Of a stretch of DNA of 53,936 nucleotides, positions 44,565-52,462 are shown piece after piece. The notes under the pieces were generated by a model that saw nothing but the letters and a program-made list of their open reading frames with translations, did no database searches and was not told the origin of the DNA. Both the position numbers and the translations under genes were made by a program. This stretch comes from an uncultured Cetobacterium sp. (lineage in GTDB: Bacteria > Fusobacteriota > Fusobacteriia > Fusobacteriales > Fusobacteriaceae), in contig CAKOHT010000012.1 of NCBI GenBank assembly GCA_934085975.1, positions 1 to 53,936 on the forward strand, in the 5' to 3' direction. Numbering within the stretch: position 1 is the first letter of the stretch; each line of letters opens with the position of its first letter.

Positions 44565-45653
44565 TTAAAATAGACTCTCTGGATTTATTGGTTTTAAGTT
44601 AAATCTTACTTCATAATAGAGATTGGCTTTACTCTCTGTATTTAAACCTAGGACCCCTATATCTTGACCTCTTTGGACTTGCTGATTCAATTTTACTCCA
44701 ACGGCAATCAAATTTCCATAAACACCAATTGTATTGTATCCATAATCTATCATAACCACATTATTAAGACCTTGAAATTTATCGGCATAAATTACTTTTC
44801 CACTTGTTGCAGCTTTAACTCTATTTCCCATTTTTCCAGTTATTTCAATTCCATTACTAACAACTTCTCCATTTTTTTTCTCTTTAAATTTTACAACAAT
44901 AGTTCCCGAAATAGGTCTTTGAAATTTTCCAAGTTTCAAAATAGCTGTATCTAATTTTACATTCTTATTTGTGGTACTTCTTGCTTTTATAACTCTTTCA
45001 ATCTCTTTTTCTATATTCTTCTTTTGAATCTCTAGCTTACTTATTGTCTTCACATGAGTTGTTTTTTCTTGATTCAATTTAGTTATTAGTCTATTTTTTT
45101 CTTGCTTTTTTACCTCAATAGATCGCCTATTTGAATCTAATTTTCTTTTTAGTATTGTCAACTTTTGCCTATTATTCTCTATATTTCTTTTCACTTGCTC
45201 GATAGAGGTTTGCACATTTTTTATATGTTCCATGCTCTCTAAATCCCCATATAAAAGCCTTGAAAAACTTCTTTTAGCTATACTTCTCTCTTTTGTATCA
45301 CTTTCTAAACTAGATTTCCTAGTCACTTCTATCATCTTAGCTTTATATTCAGATTTTTTTCTATCTAACGCTTTACTACTCACGTTTAGATTCAGTCCCC
45401 CATATTCGATATTTCTATTGACTACTTTTATCTCCTCTTGAAGCTTTTCAGCCTCTTTTTCTATATCTTTAATCTCTAAATTTATATTTTCAATCTGTTT
45501 TGCAATACTTATCTTTTCGGAGTTTATATGCTCAATTCTACTATTTTTTTGTTTTATCTCACTTTCTATTTTCTTCATTTTATTCTTCAAATTATCTACA
45601 TTATCCCCAAATATAAAAGTTGAACAAATTAAAAAAACTATTGCTCCTTTCAT
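44565..45653 (-). CDS. envC: EnvC-like murein hydrolase activator (coiled coil plus degenerate LytM)
   Basis: 362 residues. Signal peptide KGAIVFLICSTFIFGDNV, then long periplasmic coiled coil (about 20-225) and a C-terminal LytM/M23 domain (about 240-362). The M23 zinc ligands are missing: where HxxxD is expected there is SNGIEIT, and the HxH is replaced by LYYEVRF. That is the EnvC/NlpD class of non-catalytic activators that switch on amidases at the septum. It follows ftsX by 2 bp; FtsX is the partner that recruits EnvC in E. coli. Its role is therefore well supported by both sequence and context. Confidence 0.85.
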   Translation of the reverse strand: MKGAIVFLICSTFIFGDNVDNLKNKMKKIESEIKQKNSRIEHINSEKISIAKQIENINLEIKDIEKEAEKLQEEIKVVNRNIEYGGLNLNVSSKALDRKKSEYKAKMIEVTRKSSLESDTKERSIAKRSFSRLLYGDLESMEHIKNVQTSIEQVKRNIENNRQKLTILKRKLDSNRRSIEVKKQEKNRLITKLNQEKTTHVKTISKLEIQKKNIEKEIERVIKARSTTNKNVKLDTAILKLGKFQRPISGTIVVKFKEKKNGEVVSNGIEITGKMGNRVKAATSGKVIYADKFQGLNNVVMIDYGYNTIGVYGNLIAVGVKLNQQVQRGQDIGVLGLNTESKANLYYEVRFNLKPINPESLF

Positions 45654-45655
45654 AG

Positions 45656-46453
45656 TCAGACCTCATCATTTTTTAGCTTACCTGTCGATTTCCAAGCTAA
45701 AAATAAAAGTATTAATGTCGCTACAATTTCAATTGCCACAATTTGCTTAAAACTTTGAAGTATTAACGTAGATAAAATTTGTTGGTATTTCTCTCTTAAA
45801 ATGACATAGATATTAAAAAATATTAGCCCCCCAACTAGAGCACTCCCAATAAATGGTATCAAATTTTTATTTCTAGCCACAGAAAAATTTTTTTTATTCT
45901 GCGGAGACTTTATCGAATAAATCATATAATCTCTGATTATAGCTCCTCTAAGAATTGTCGTTATCGGGTAATATATTCCCAGTCCCAATATCAGACAAAT
46001 CAATAACGACATATTTGCCGCACTAATTTTTCTTTGAGTATTTTGTAAAAATTGACTATCTATATATATCTCTCTTACCATTGGATTTACGTCCAGTAAC
46101 TCTTGAATGGTATGCAGTTTTTTTTCATCTTTAAAATATACAATTATTGAATTTGGTAGTGGGTTTTCACTTTTAGGTATAACTATTTCCAGTTCTTTTT
46201 GTAAATTTCTAAAAGCTTCTTCTTTTGATAAAAATCTTGTTCCCTTAACATTTTCATTTTCTAAGAGAAATTTTTCAAACTCTTGTAATTTTTCTTTTGA
46301 ATTTTCATTTTGTAGTTCGATAGTAAAAAAATAATCACTCTTTAATATTTTCCCAATAAAGTAGCTATTAGAAGATAATGAAATAAATATATTAAATATA
46401 ATAAAACTAAATGTCAATGCTATGAATGTTCTTGCCCCTTTTTTTCTTTCCAT
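45656..46453 (-). CDS. ftsX: FtsX-like cell division permease
   Basis: 265 residues. TM1 near residues 9-30, an extracytoplasmic domain (about 35-145) with NVKGTRFLSKEEAFRNLQKE and NPLPNSIIVYFKD, matching the FtsX ECD (SKEEA, NPLP). Three more membrane spans follow (about 150-170, 200-220, 235-256). It transmits FtsE ATP hydrolysis to the EnvC-type activator. No ftsE lies beside it in this window, and the cytosolic loops are short. It opens the operon that ends with era. Confidence 0.82.
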   Translation of the reverse strand: MERKKGARTFIALTFSFIIFNIFISLSSNSYFIGKILKSDYFFTIELQNENSKEKLQEFEKFLLENENVKGTRFLSKEEAFRNLQKELEIVIPKSENPLPNSIIVYFKDEKKLHTIQELLDVNPMVREIYIDSQFLQNTQRKISAANMSLLICLILGLGIYYPITTILRGAIIRDYMIYSIKSPQNKKNFSVARNKNLIPFIGSALVGGLIFFNIYVILREKYQQILSTLILQSFKQIVAIEIVATLILLFLAWKSTGKLKNDEV

Positions 46454-46465
46454 CTCTTCTCCCTA

Positions 46466-46501
46466 ATTAAAATATAGAGGCCAGTTCAACTCGCCTCTAT
46501 A
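46466..46501 (-). terminator. terminator of the transketolase operon
   Basis: On the minus strand TATAGAGGC/GCCTCTATA hairpin (arms 46473-46481 and 46493-46501) followed by TTTTAATT. It lies just before the ftsX ribosome site. Confidence 0.85.
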
Positions 46502-46512
46502 CTATCTATTCT

Positions 46513-47436
46513 CTATAAGTTTTCTTTTATTACTGATATTAATTTTGTCGCTGTTAACTCATATTTTTCCAATAATTCTTCAGCTTTTCCACTTTGACCA
46601 AATACATCATAGATTCCAACTTTTTTAACTAATGTTGGATATGTCTCTGATAAAAATTCGGATACCGCTGAGCCAAGCCCTCCAATTACTGAATGTTCCT
46701 CAGCTGTTACTATAAATTTTGTTTCTTTAGCCGCTTTTAAAACTGTTTCCCCATCTAAAGGTTTTATCGTTCCGACATTTATTACTCTCACTGAAACCCC
46801 TTCAGATTCTAATTTTTCCGCCGCCTCTAGAGCTCTTGCTGTCATAAGTCCTGTTGCCAATATTGTAACATCAGTTCCCTCTTTCACAGTATTTGCCACT
46901 CCTATTTGGAAATCATATGAATCATCAAATAATACTGGTACATCTAACCTTCCCATTCTTATATAGACTGGTCCATTATACTCTGCCGCTGCAAATATCA
47001 TCTTTTTAGTTTCTGTGGCATCTGCCGGTGATAGTACTACCATTCCCGGGATACTTCTCATTAAAGAGATGTCTTCAATTGACTGATGAGATCCCCCATC
47101 CTCTCCCACTGAAATTCCTGCATGCGTTGGAGCTATTTTTACATTCAATTTTGGATAAGCCACTGTATTTCTTATCTGTTCAAATGCTCTTCCTGCTGCA
47201 AACATTGCAAACGTTGAAGCGAATGGTATTTTACCACACGTCGCAAGTCCTGCTGCTGTTCCTATTAAATCTGCCTCAGCTATTCCAACATTTATATGTC
47301 TCTCTGGAAACTCTTCTTGAAATAGATTTGTCTTTGTTGATTTTGTCAAGTCTGCATCTAAAACAACTACATTATTATTTTGTCTTCCAAGTTCTACCAA
47401 TGCTTCTCCATAAGCTTGTCTTGTAGATTTTTTCAT
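46513..47436 (-). CDS. transketolase, C-terminal subunit
   Basis: 307 residues, equal to the pyrimidine-binding plus C-terminal domains of transketolase. KSTRQAYGEALVELG, NVGIAEADLIGTAAGLA, FAAGRAFEQIRN, GISVGEDGGSHQSIEDI and PADATETKKM are all typical. The conserved Glu for TPP activation is in NVGIAEAD. The start at 47436 has GGAGG 8 nt upstream. The ATG overlapping the SD is unlikely. It follows the N-terminal subunit gene and needs it for activity. Split transketolases of this type occur in many anaerobes and serve the pentose phosphate pathway. Confidence 0.93.
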   Translation of the reverse strand: MKKSTRQAYGEALVELGRQNNNVVVLDADLTKSTKTNLFQEEFPERHINVGIAEADLIGTAAGLATCGKIPFASTFAMFAAGRAFEQIRNTVAYPKLNVKIAPTHAGISVGEDGGSHQSIEDISLMRSIPGMVVLSPADATETKKMIFAAAEYNGPVYIRMGRLDVPVLFDDSYDFQIGVANTVKEGTDVTILATGLMTARALEAAEKLESEGVSVRVINVGTIKPLDGETVLKAAKETKFIVTAEEHSVIGGLGSAVSEFLSETYPTLVKKVGIYDVFGQSGKAEELLEKYELTATKLISVIKENL

Positions 47437-47456
47437 TATTTCATCCTCCAAATTTA

Positions 47457-48284
47457 TTATATCTCTGACACTTTTTCTAGCTCTGCTATCGCTCTTTCTG
47501 TTTCTTCACAAGTCGGTGCTACTCCATGGAATCCACAAACATTTTCCATGAACGAAACTCCTTTTCCTTTTACAGTTTTAGCAATAATTACTGTAGGTTG
47601 TCCTTTTGTTTTTTTAGCCTTATCCAAAGCATCAAATATCTCTTGGAAGCTATGACCATCTATTATAATTACATTCCATCCAAAAGCTTCCCATTTTTTA
47701 TCCAGAGGTTCTACACCCATAATTTTATCTACATTTCCATCAATTTGAAGATTGTTTGAGTCAACGAAAGCACATATTGAATCCAGCTTAAAATGTGCTG
47801 CTGACATTGCTGCTTCCCATACTTGCCCCTCTTGTAACTCTCCATCCCCCATCAAAACATAGGTTCTATAATTCTCTCCCGAAATTCTAGCTGATAATGC
47901 CATTCCATTAGCCACAGATAGCCCTTGTCCTAAAGAACCCGTAGAAATTTCTACACCCGGAAGTTTTTTCATATCTGGGTGCCCCTGTAAAGGCGATCCA
48001 TATGCTCTTAATGTTCCTAATAACTCTTTATCAAAATATCCTCTTTCAGCCAAAGCAGAGTAAAGTACTGGAGCTGCATGTCCTTTTGATAAAACAAATC
48101 TATCTCTTCCCTCCATTTTTGGATTTTTAGGATCTATATTCATCTCTGAAAAATATAGTGCAGTTACTATGTCTGCAGCCGATAGTGATCCTCCCGGATG
48201 ACCTGATTTTGCTTTACATACCATTTGAACAATGTCTTTTCTAATTTTAGTAGCTTGTTCTACTAAAAAATTAATGTCTCTCAT
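47457..48284 (-). CDS. transketolase, N-terminal subunit
   Basis: 275 residues, equal to the TPP-pyrophosphate-binding domain. AKSGHPGGSLSAADIVTALY, FVLSKGHAAPVLYSAL, STGSLGQGLSVANGMALSA, and the TPP motif GDGELQEGQVWEAAM with NLQIDG. GGAG lies 6 nt before the ATG at 48284. First gene of the two-subunit transketolase unit, 20 bp before the second. Confidence 0.93.
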   Translation of the reverse strand: MRDINFLVEQATKIRKDIVQMVCKAKSGHPGGSLSAADIVTALYFSEMNIDPKNPKMEGRDRFVLSKGHAAPVLYSALAERGYFDKELLGTLRAYGSPLQGHPDMKKLPGVEISTGSLGQGLSVANGMALSARISGENYRTYVLMGDGELQEGQVWEAAMSAAHFKLDSICAFVDSNNLQIDGNVDKIMGVEPLDKKWEAFGWNVIIIDGHSFQEIFDALDKAKKTKGQPTVIIAKTVKGKGVSFMENVCGFHGVAPTCEETERAIAELEKVSEI

Positions 48285-48316
48285 TTTTTCTCCTCTCAAT
48301 CCTTTTATTTAGTTAA

Positions 48317-48346
48317 ATTATATTAAAAATCAGCTTCTTTTGTCAA
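48317..48346 (-). promoter_or_regulatory. transketolase promoter
   Basis: On the minus strand TTGACA (48341-48346), an 18-bp spacer and TATAAT (48317-48322), about 33 bp before the ATG. Confidence 0.8.
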
Positions 48347-48380
48347 GTTAAGGTCCAGGATTTCTATGAATTTTAATGTA

Positions 48381-48989
48381 TTAAAACAGGATTTTAACTT
48401 TCTCAAAAATTAAGTGTACAATAAAAGTGAGTGAACTGCTTACCTCATCATATTTTACTGCACTTAAAAAAACACAAACACTCGCAAAAAGTGTGAAAGG
48501 TCTAAAAAACTTTTCCTCTTTTTTTATATTTTTTATAATTGTGTACACTCCCAATAAAGTTAAAATCATAACTTCGATATAGCTTTGAGAATATTTTATT
48601 GATAAAAAAATACAGTATATTCCCGTTAAAAAAATAAAGCCTTTACTTCCTTTCACACCTAGGCATACTTTACAATATGGAAAATATATCAATGCTCCCC
48701 TTGACCATCCCTTTGGAAAAAAATCAAAAATCATATGTAACCCAAGTGCTAATGCAAAACCCATTATTGAAAACCTAAAAATTTCTACATCCTTTTGAGT
48801 ATTATAAAAATACATCATTATCCAAAGAATTATAGGGCTATGGGTTAAAATATTTCTATGTTTTATCTTTAATTTAAAATCCCAATCTGGAAATTTTAAT
48901 CCTATTAAAAAAGACATCCAAATTAATATTACTCCTATGAAGCTCATAGATTCAAAAATTTCAATAACTTTTGTAAAATCTATTACCAT
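48381..48989 (-). CDS. integral membrane protein, YdjM-like metal-dependent hydrolase type
   Basis: 202 residues with about five or six hydrophobic spans. Polar residues of the YdjM/DUF457 group are visible in order: FPDWD near residue 34, KHRNILTHSP near 44-53 and LHMIFDFFPKGW near 84-95. These His/Asp clusters suggest a membrane-embedded metal site. No reaction is established. The upstream region is only 45 bp to the decayed restriction island. The TG-extended TATAAT sits there with no -35 I can identify, so the promoter may have been altered by the island's insertion or by the deletion that truncated hsdS. Confidence 0.65.
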   Translation of the reverse strand: MVIDFTKVIEIFESMSFIGVILIWMSFLIGLKFPDWDFKLKIKHRNILTHSPIILWIMMYFYNTQKDVEIFRFSIMGFALALGLHMIFDFFPKGWSRGALIYFPYCKVCLGVKGSKGFIFLTGIYCIFLSIKYSQSYIEVMILTLLGVYTIIKNIKKEEKFFRPFTLFASVCVFLSAVKYDEVSSSLTFIVHLIFEKVKILF

Positions 48990-49033
48990 ATAATATCCTT
49001 TCTATTTTTTCATATTATATCATACTTTGACAA

Positions 49034-49457
49034 ATGAAAAAACAAGAAACTTCTGGAGATATTTACTCTAAAGAGGGGGATATATTGATGAAAGGATCTC
49101 TTCCTTTTAGCTTTGCATATATATCAAAAGAATGGGAAGGGATTTTAATTCCAAGTAATTTCTACATTTTAAGGTTAAAAGAGGAGTATAAAGAGAAAAT
49201 ATTACCACAATATGTATTCTATAAATTACATTCAAATGATATAAATAATCAATTTAAGAGAATTTTACAAGGGAATGCAGCTGTAATAACATTTAACAAA
49301 CAAGATTTACAAGCTATAGAGCTTGAAATCCCAAAAATAGGATGAACAGAAAAAGAGGTTAAAATTATTTAACTTGATGAATAAGAAATTAAATTTCTTA
49401 AGAAAAAAAGTAGAGTTAGAGGAAAAATTATTAAAAGGTATCATAAATAACTATTAA
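49034..49457 (+). pseudogene. hsdS: type I restriction specificity subunit hsdS, 5'-truncated and frameshifted remnant
   Basis: Encodes only a second TRD and the C-terminal conserved helix of an HsdS. SGDIYSKEGDILMKG, NFYILRLKEEY, LPQYVFYKLHSNDINNQF, QGNAAVITFNKQDLQAIELE match the HsdS pattern. The usual IPxxxEQ is at the frame break: the frame reads PKIG-stop at 49345, and one frame away it continues DEQKKRLKLFNLMNKKLNFL to TAA at 49457. That fits one extra G near 49340. A stop lies just upstream at 49028, so the N-terminal half is missing. Its left end abuts the divergent membrane protein gene, marking a deletion edge. Confidence 0.75.
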
Positions 49458-49472
49458 AAAGGAGAGTACAAG

Positions 49473-50318
49473 ATGTCAGAACATAAACAAGAGTTAGAAA
49501 AGAGACTTTGGGCAATAGCTAATGAACTTAGAGGAAATATGGGAGCTGACGAGTTTAAAGACTACATACTAGGTTTTATATTCTTTAAAGTCTTATCAGA
49601 AAAAATGGAAAAGTTTGCTTTAGTAGAACTTGATGGAGAAATAGAAAAGTATAGTGATATCGAAAAAGATCCAGAACTTTTGGAAGAGTTACATGAAGAA
49701 ACGGTAGAATCTTTAGGATATTTTATAGAACCAAAATATTTATTCCATAATATAGCTGAAAGAGCTAAAAACAAAGAGTTAATTCTAGAAGATTTAGGTA
49801 AGGCTCTAAAGCTTATTGAAGAATCAGCACTAGGACATGAATCAGAGCATGATTTTACAGGACTATTTGAAGATGTTGATTTAACTTCTACAAAACTAGG
49901 AAGAACAGTGGAGCAAAAAAATAAGTTAATATCAGAAGTAATAAAGCATCTTGATGAAATTAATTTTGGATTTGATGATACAGAGATGGATGTTTTAGGA
50001 ATAGATGCAAGTAACCTGTTTGAAAAAAATAAAAATAAAAATATGTTGACTGATGAACATGTAGAAGAGATTCTAAAAACTTATGAAAAAAGAAAAGAGA
50101 TAGAGAAATTTTCACATCTAGCTACTATGGAAGAGATTGCAGAAAATGACTATAACTTAAATATCCCAAGATACGTTGATACTTTTGAAGAAGAGGAAGA
50201 GATTGACTTAGAAGCTGTAGTAAATGAGATTGGAGCTTTAGATAAAGAGATAGAATCAGTAGATGCTGAGATAAAAAGATACTGTGATGAACTTGGTATA
50301 AAAGCACCTATTTTATAG
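49473..50318 (+). pseudogene. hsdM: type I DNA methyltransferase subunit hsdM with the catalytic core deleted in frame
   Basis: 281 codons, where family members have about 500 or more. Residues 1-176 are a good HsdM N-terminal domain (LEKRLWAIANELRGNMGADE, DYILGFIFFKVLSEKM, FEDVDLTSTKLG, DEINFGFDDTEMDVLG). At residue 177 the sequence jumps to IDASNLFEKNKNKNMLTDE, EEILKTYEKRKEIEKFS and ENDYNLNIPRYVDTFEEEEE, which belong to the HsdM C-terminus. The SAM-binding GxFYTP/FxGxG region and the NPPF catalytic motif are absent. The junction is in frame near position 50000. It cannot methylate DNA by any mechanism known for the family. Good GGAG site upstream. A dimerising or DNA-binding remnant role is conceivable but unproven. 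Confidence 0.85.
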
Positions 50319-50329
50319 GAGGAGTGGAT

Positions 50330-51354
50330 ATGTTAGAAAGAAAAGATAATCTTTACCATGATATTAAGACTCTTTTAGAAAATGCTAGAAAAAAGGTTTT
50401 ATCTACAGTAAACTCTACAATGACTCTTACGTATTTTTTGATAGGTAAAAAAATAGTAGAAGAGGAGCAAAATGGAGAATTAAGAGCTGAATATGGGAAA
50501 GAGCTTATTAAAAATTTAGCAACAAAACTTACAAAAGAGTTTGGAAAGGGATTCACAGTTAGAAATCTAGAGTTGATAAGAAAATTTTATATGACGTATT
50601 CAGAAGATGAGAAAACGAAATCACTGATTTCGCTTTCTGAGAATCCTTTAAATTAAGTTGGACTCATTATATTCGTTTAGTTAGAATTCAAAATGTTGAA
50701 GAAAGAAGATTCTATGAAATAGAAGCTGAAAAAGAAAATTGGACTGTCAGAGAAATGGATAGACAAATAAGTAGCTGTTTATATGAAAGATTAGTTCTTA
50801 GTCGTGATAAAGAAGAAGTAAAAGCTCTATCCACTAAAGGACAAATTATAAAAAAGCCTAAAGATATAATAAAAGATCCTTATGTTTTAGAGTTTTTAGG
50901 ATTAGAGGAGATAAGTAATTATTCTGAAAATACTTTGGAAACTAGTATTTTAAATCATATTGAGAAGTTTATAATGGAGCTAGGAAAAGGATTTTTATTT
51001 CAGGGAAGACAGGTTAGATTCAGTTTTGATGAGGAACATTTCTTTGTTGATTTAGTTTTCTACAATAGAATTTTAAAATGTTTTGTGCTTATAGATTTGA
51101 AAATAGGGAAATTAAAGCATCAACATATTGGGCAGATGCAGATGTATGTAAATTATTATGACAGGTTTGTAAAGTTGAATGATGAGAATAAAACTATAGG
51201 TATTATTATTTGTAAGGATAAAAATGACACTTTAGTAGAGATAACTTTACCAGAAAATAATGAACAGATTTTTGCAAGTCGGTATATGACAATACTTCCT
51301 TCAAAAGAGGATTTAGTTAAGATTGTTGAGGAGGAAGAAAGGAATGAAAAATAA
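50330..51354 (+). pseudogene. YhcG/DUF1016-type PDDEXK nuclease gene, frameshifted
   Basis: N-terminal DUF1016 part in the first frame (YHDIKTLLENARKKVLSTVN, YGKELIKNLATKLTKEFGKG, RNLELIRKFYMTY), ending at TAA 50654-50656 after SLSENPLN. The second frame continues FKLSWTHYIRLVRIQNVEER, EKENWTVREMDRQI and ISSCLYERLVLS to 51354. It carries the PDDEXK core: GFLFQGRQVRF, FFVDLVFYNRILKCFVLIDLK, and QMQMYVNYYD. Loss of one T in the TTT at 50647-50649 would explain the shift. These nucleases often sit in type I restriction loci. ATG at 50330 follows AGGAGG. The last codons overlap the hsdS start. Confidence 0.82.
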
Positions 51355-52445
51355 AGTACCAAAATTAAGATTCCCAGAGTTTACTGGCGAGTGAGAGGAG
51401 AAGAAATTTCACAGTATATTTAAAATCTTTAATGGATATGCATTTTTACCATTTGATTACAAGAAAAAATATAGTAATTTTTTATTAAATGAAAATGATT
51501 ATGTTCTTGCATTAACTAGACCTATTTTAAATAATCAATTAAAAATAGCCAAAGTAAATAGTAATTTTCATAATTCTTTATTAAATCAAAGAGTTGGTAA
51601 ATTAGAGTCAAATCAAAATATAGATTTTGTTTATCAGTTATTACAAAGAAATAATATTGTAAGTAAAATAGAAGTAAATATAGCAGGAAGTGACCCTCCA
51701 AACCTTTCTCCTAAAGAGATTAACAATTTGAAAACAAATATTCCTTCTCTTCCAGAACAAGAAAAAATAGCTTCGTTCTTGTTAGAAGTGGATACAAAGA
51801 TAGAGAAGCTAGAAAAGAAAAAAGAGCTTTTATCTCAATATAAAAAAGAGATGATGCAAAAATTATTTAGTAAAAAACTAAGGTTTAAAGATGAAAATGG
51901 AAATGATTATCCTGAGTGGGAAGAGAAGAAGTTGGAGGAGATTGGAGAAGTTATATAGCTGGTGGAACACCGTCTACTGAAAATTCAGAATATTGGAATG
52001 GTAATATTAATTGGTTTACTCCAACTGAAATTGGCAAAAAAAAATATTTATTTGAAAGTAATAGAAAGATAACAGCTGAAGGATTAAAAAATAGTTCTGC
52101 GAAAATTCTCCGAAAAGGTACAATTCTTTTAACCTCGAGAGCAAGTTTAGGGGATATGGGAATTTTAATGAATGATAGTGCAACTAATCAAGGTTTTCAA
52201 TCAATACAAGTTAATAAAAACAATAATAATGAATTTTTATATTATTGCGGACAAATTATAAAAAAAAATATGCTTAAAAAAGCTTCAGGCTCTACATTTT
52301 TAGAGATAAATGGAAAAGAAATAAAAAACATTTTAATAAATATTCCATCTCTTCCAGAGCAAGAAAAAATAGCTAATTTCTTATCTTCAATAGATAGAAA
52401 AATAAAGAGTTTAAAAAGGGGTTACTACAACAGATGTTTGTGTAA
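51344..52445 (+). pseudogene. hsdS: type I restriction specificity subunit hsdS, multiply inactivated
   Basis: A once two-TRD HsdS. It starts ATG at 51344 with KNKVPKLRFPEFTGE, then TGA at 51392-51394 where the family has Trp (GEWEEKKL). TRD1 continues in frame to IPSLPEQEKIASFLLEVDTK and the central repeat KLFSKKLRFKDENGNDYPEW, then hits TAG at 51956. Shifted by one frame, TRD2 begins AGGTPSTENSEYWNGNINWF and runs to IPSLPEQEKIANFLSSIDRK. Near 52410 the frame changes again; the true end KKGLLQQMFV-stop is at 52443-52445. So it has one nonsense codon and two frame breaks. The two IPSLPEQEKIA segments are near-identical DNA repeats, typical of hsdS. Confidence 0.88.
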
Positions 52446-52462
52446 AAAATATGGAGGGAAGT

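Noticed and set aside
49027..49032. TTGACA as a promoter for the island.
   Set aside because: No -10 element lies 16-18 bp downstream on the plus strand.
49034..52445. Frame lesions in the restriction island could be sequencing errors.
   Set aside because: About 48 kb of surrounding genes have no comparable breaks, the island lesions include a nonsense change and a large in-frame deletion, and only some lie in homopolymers. Raw reads would settle it.
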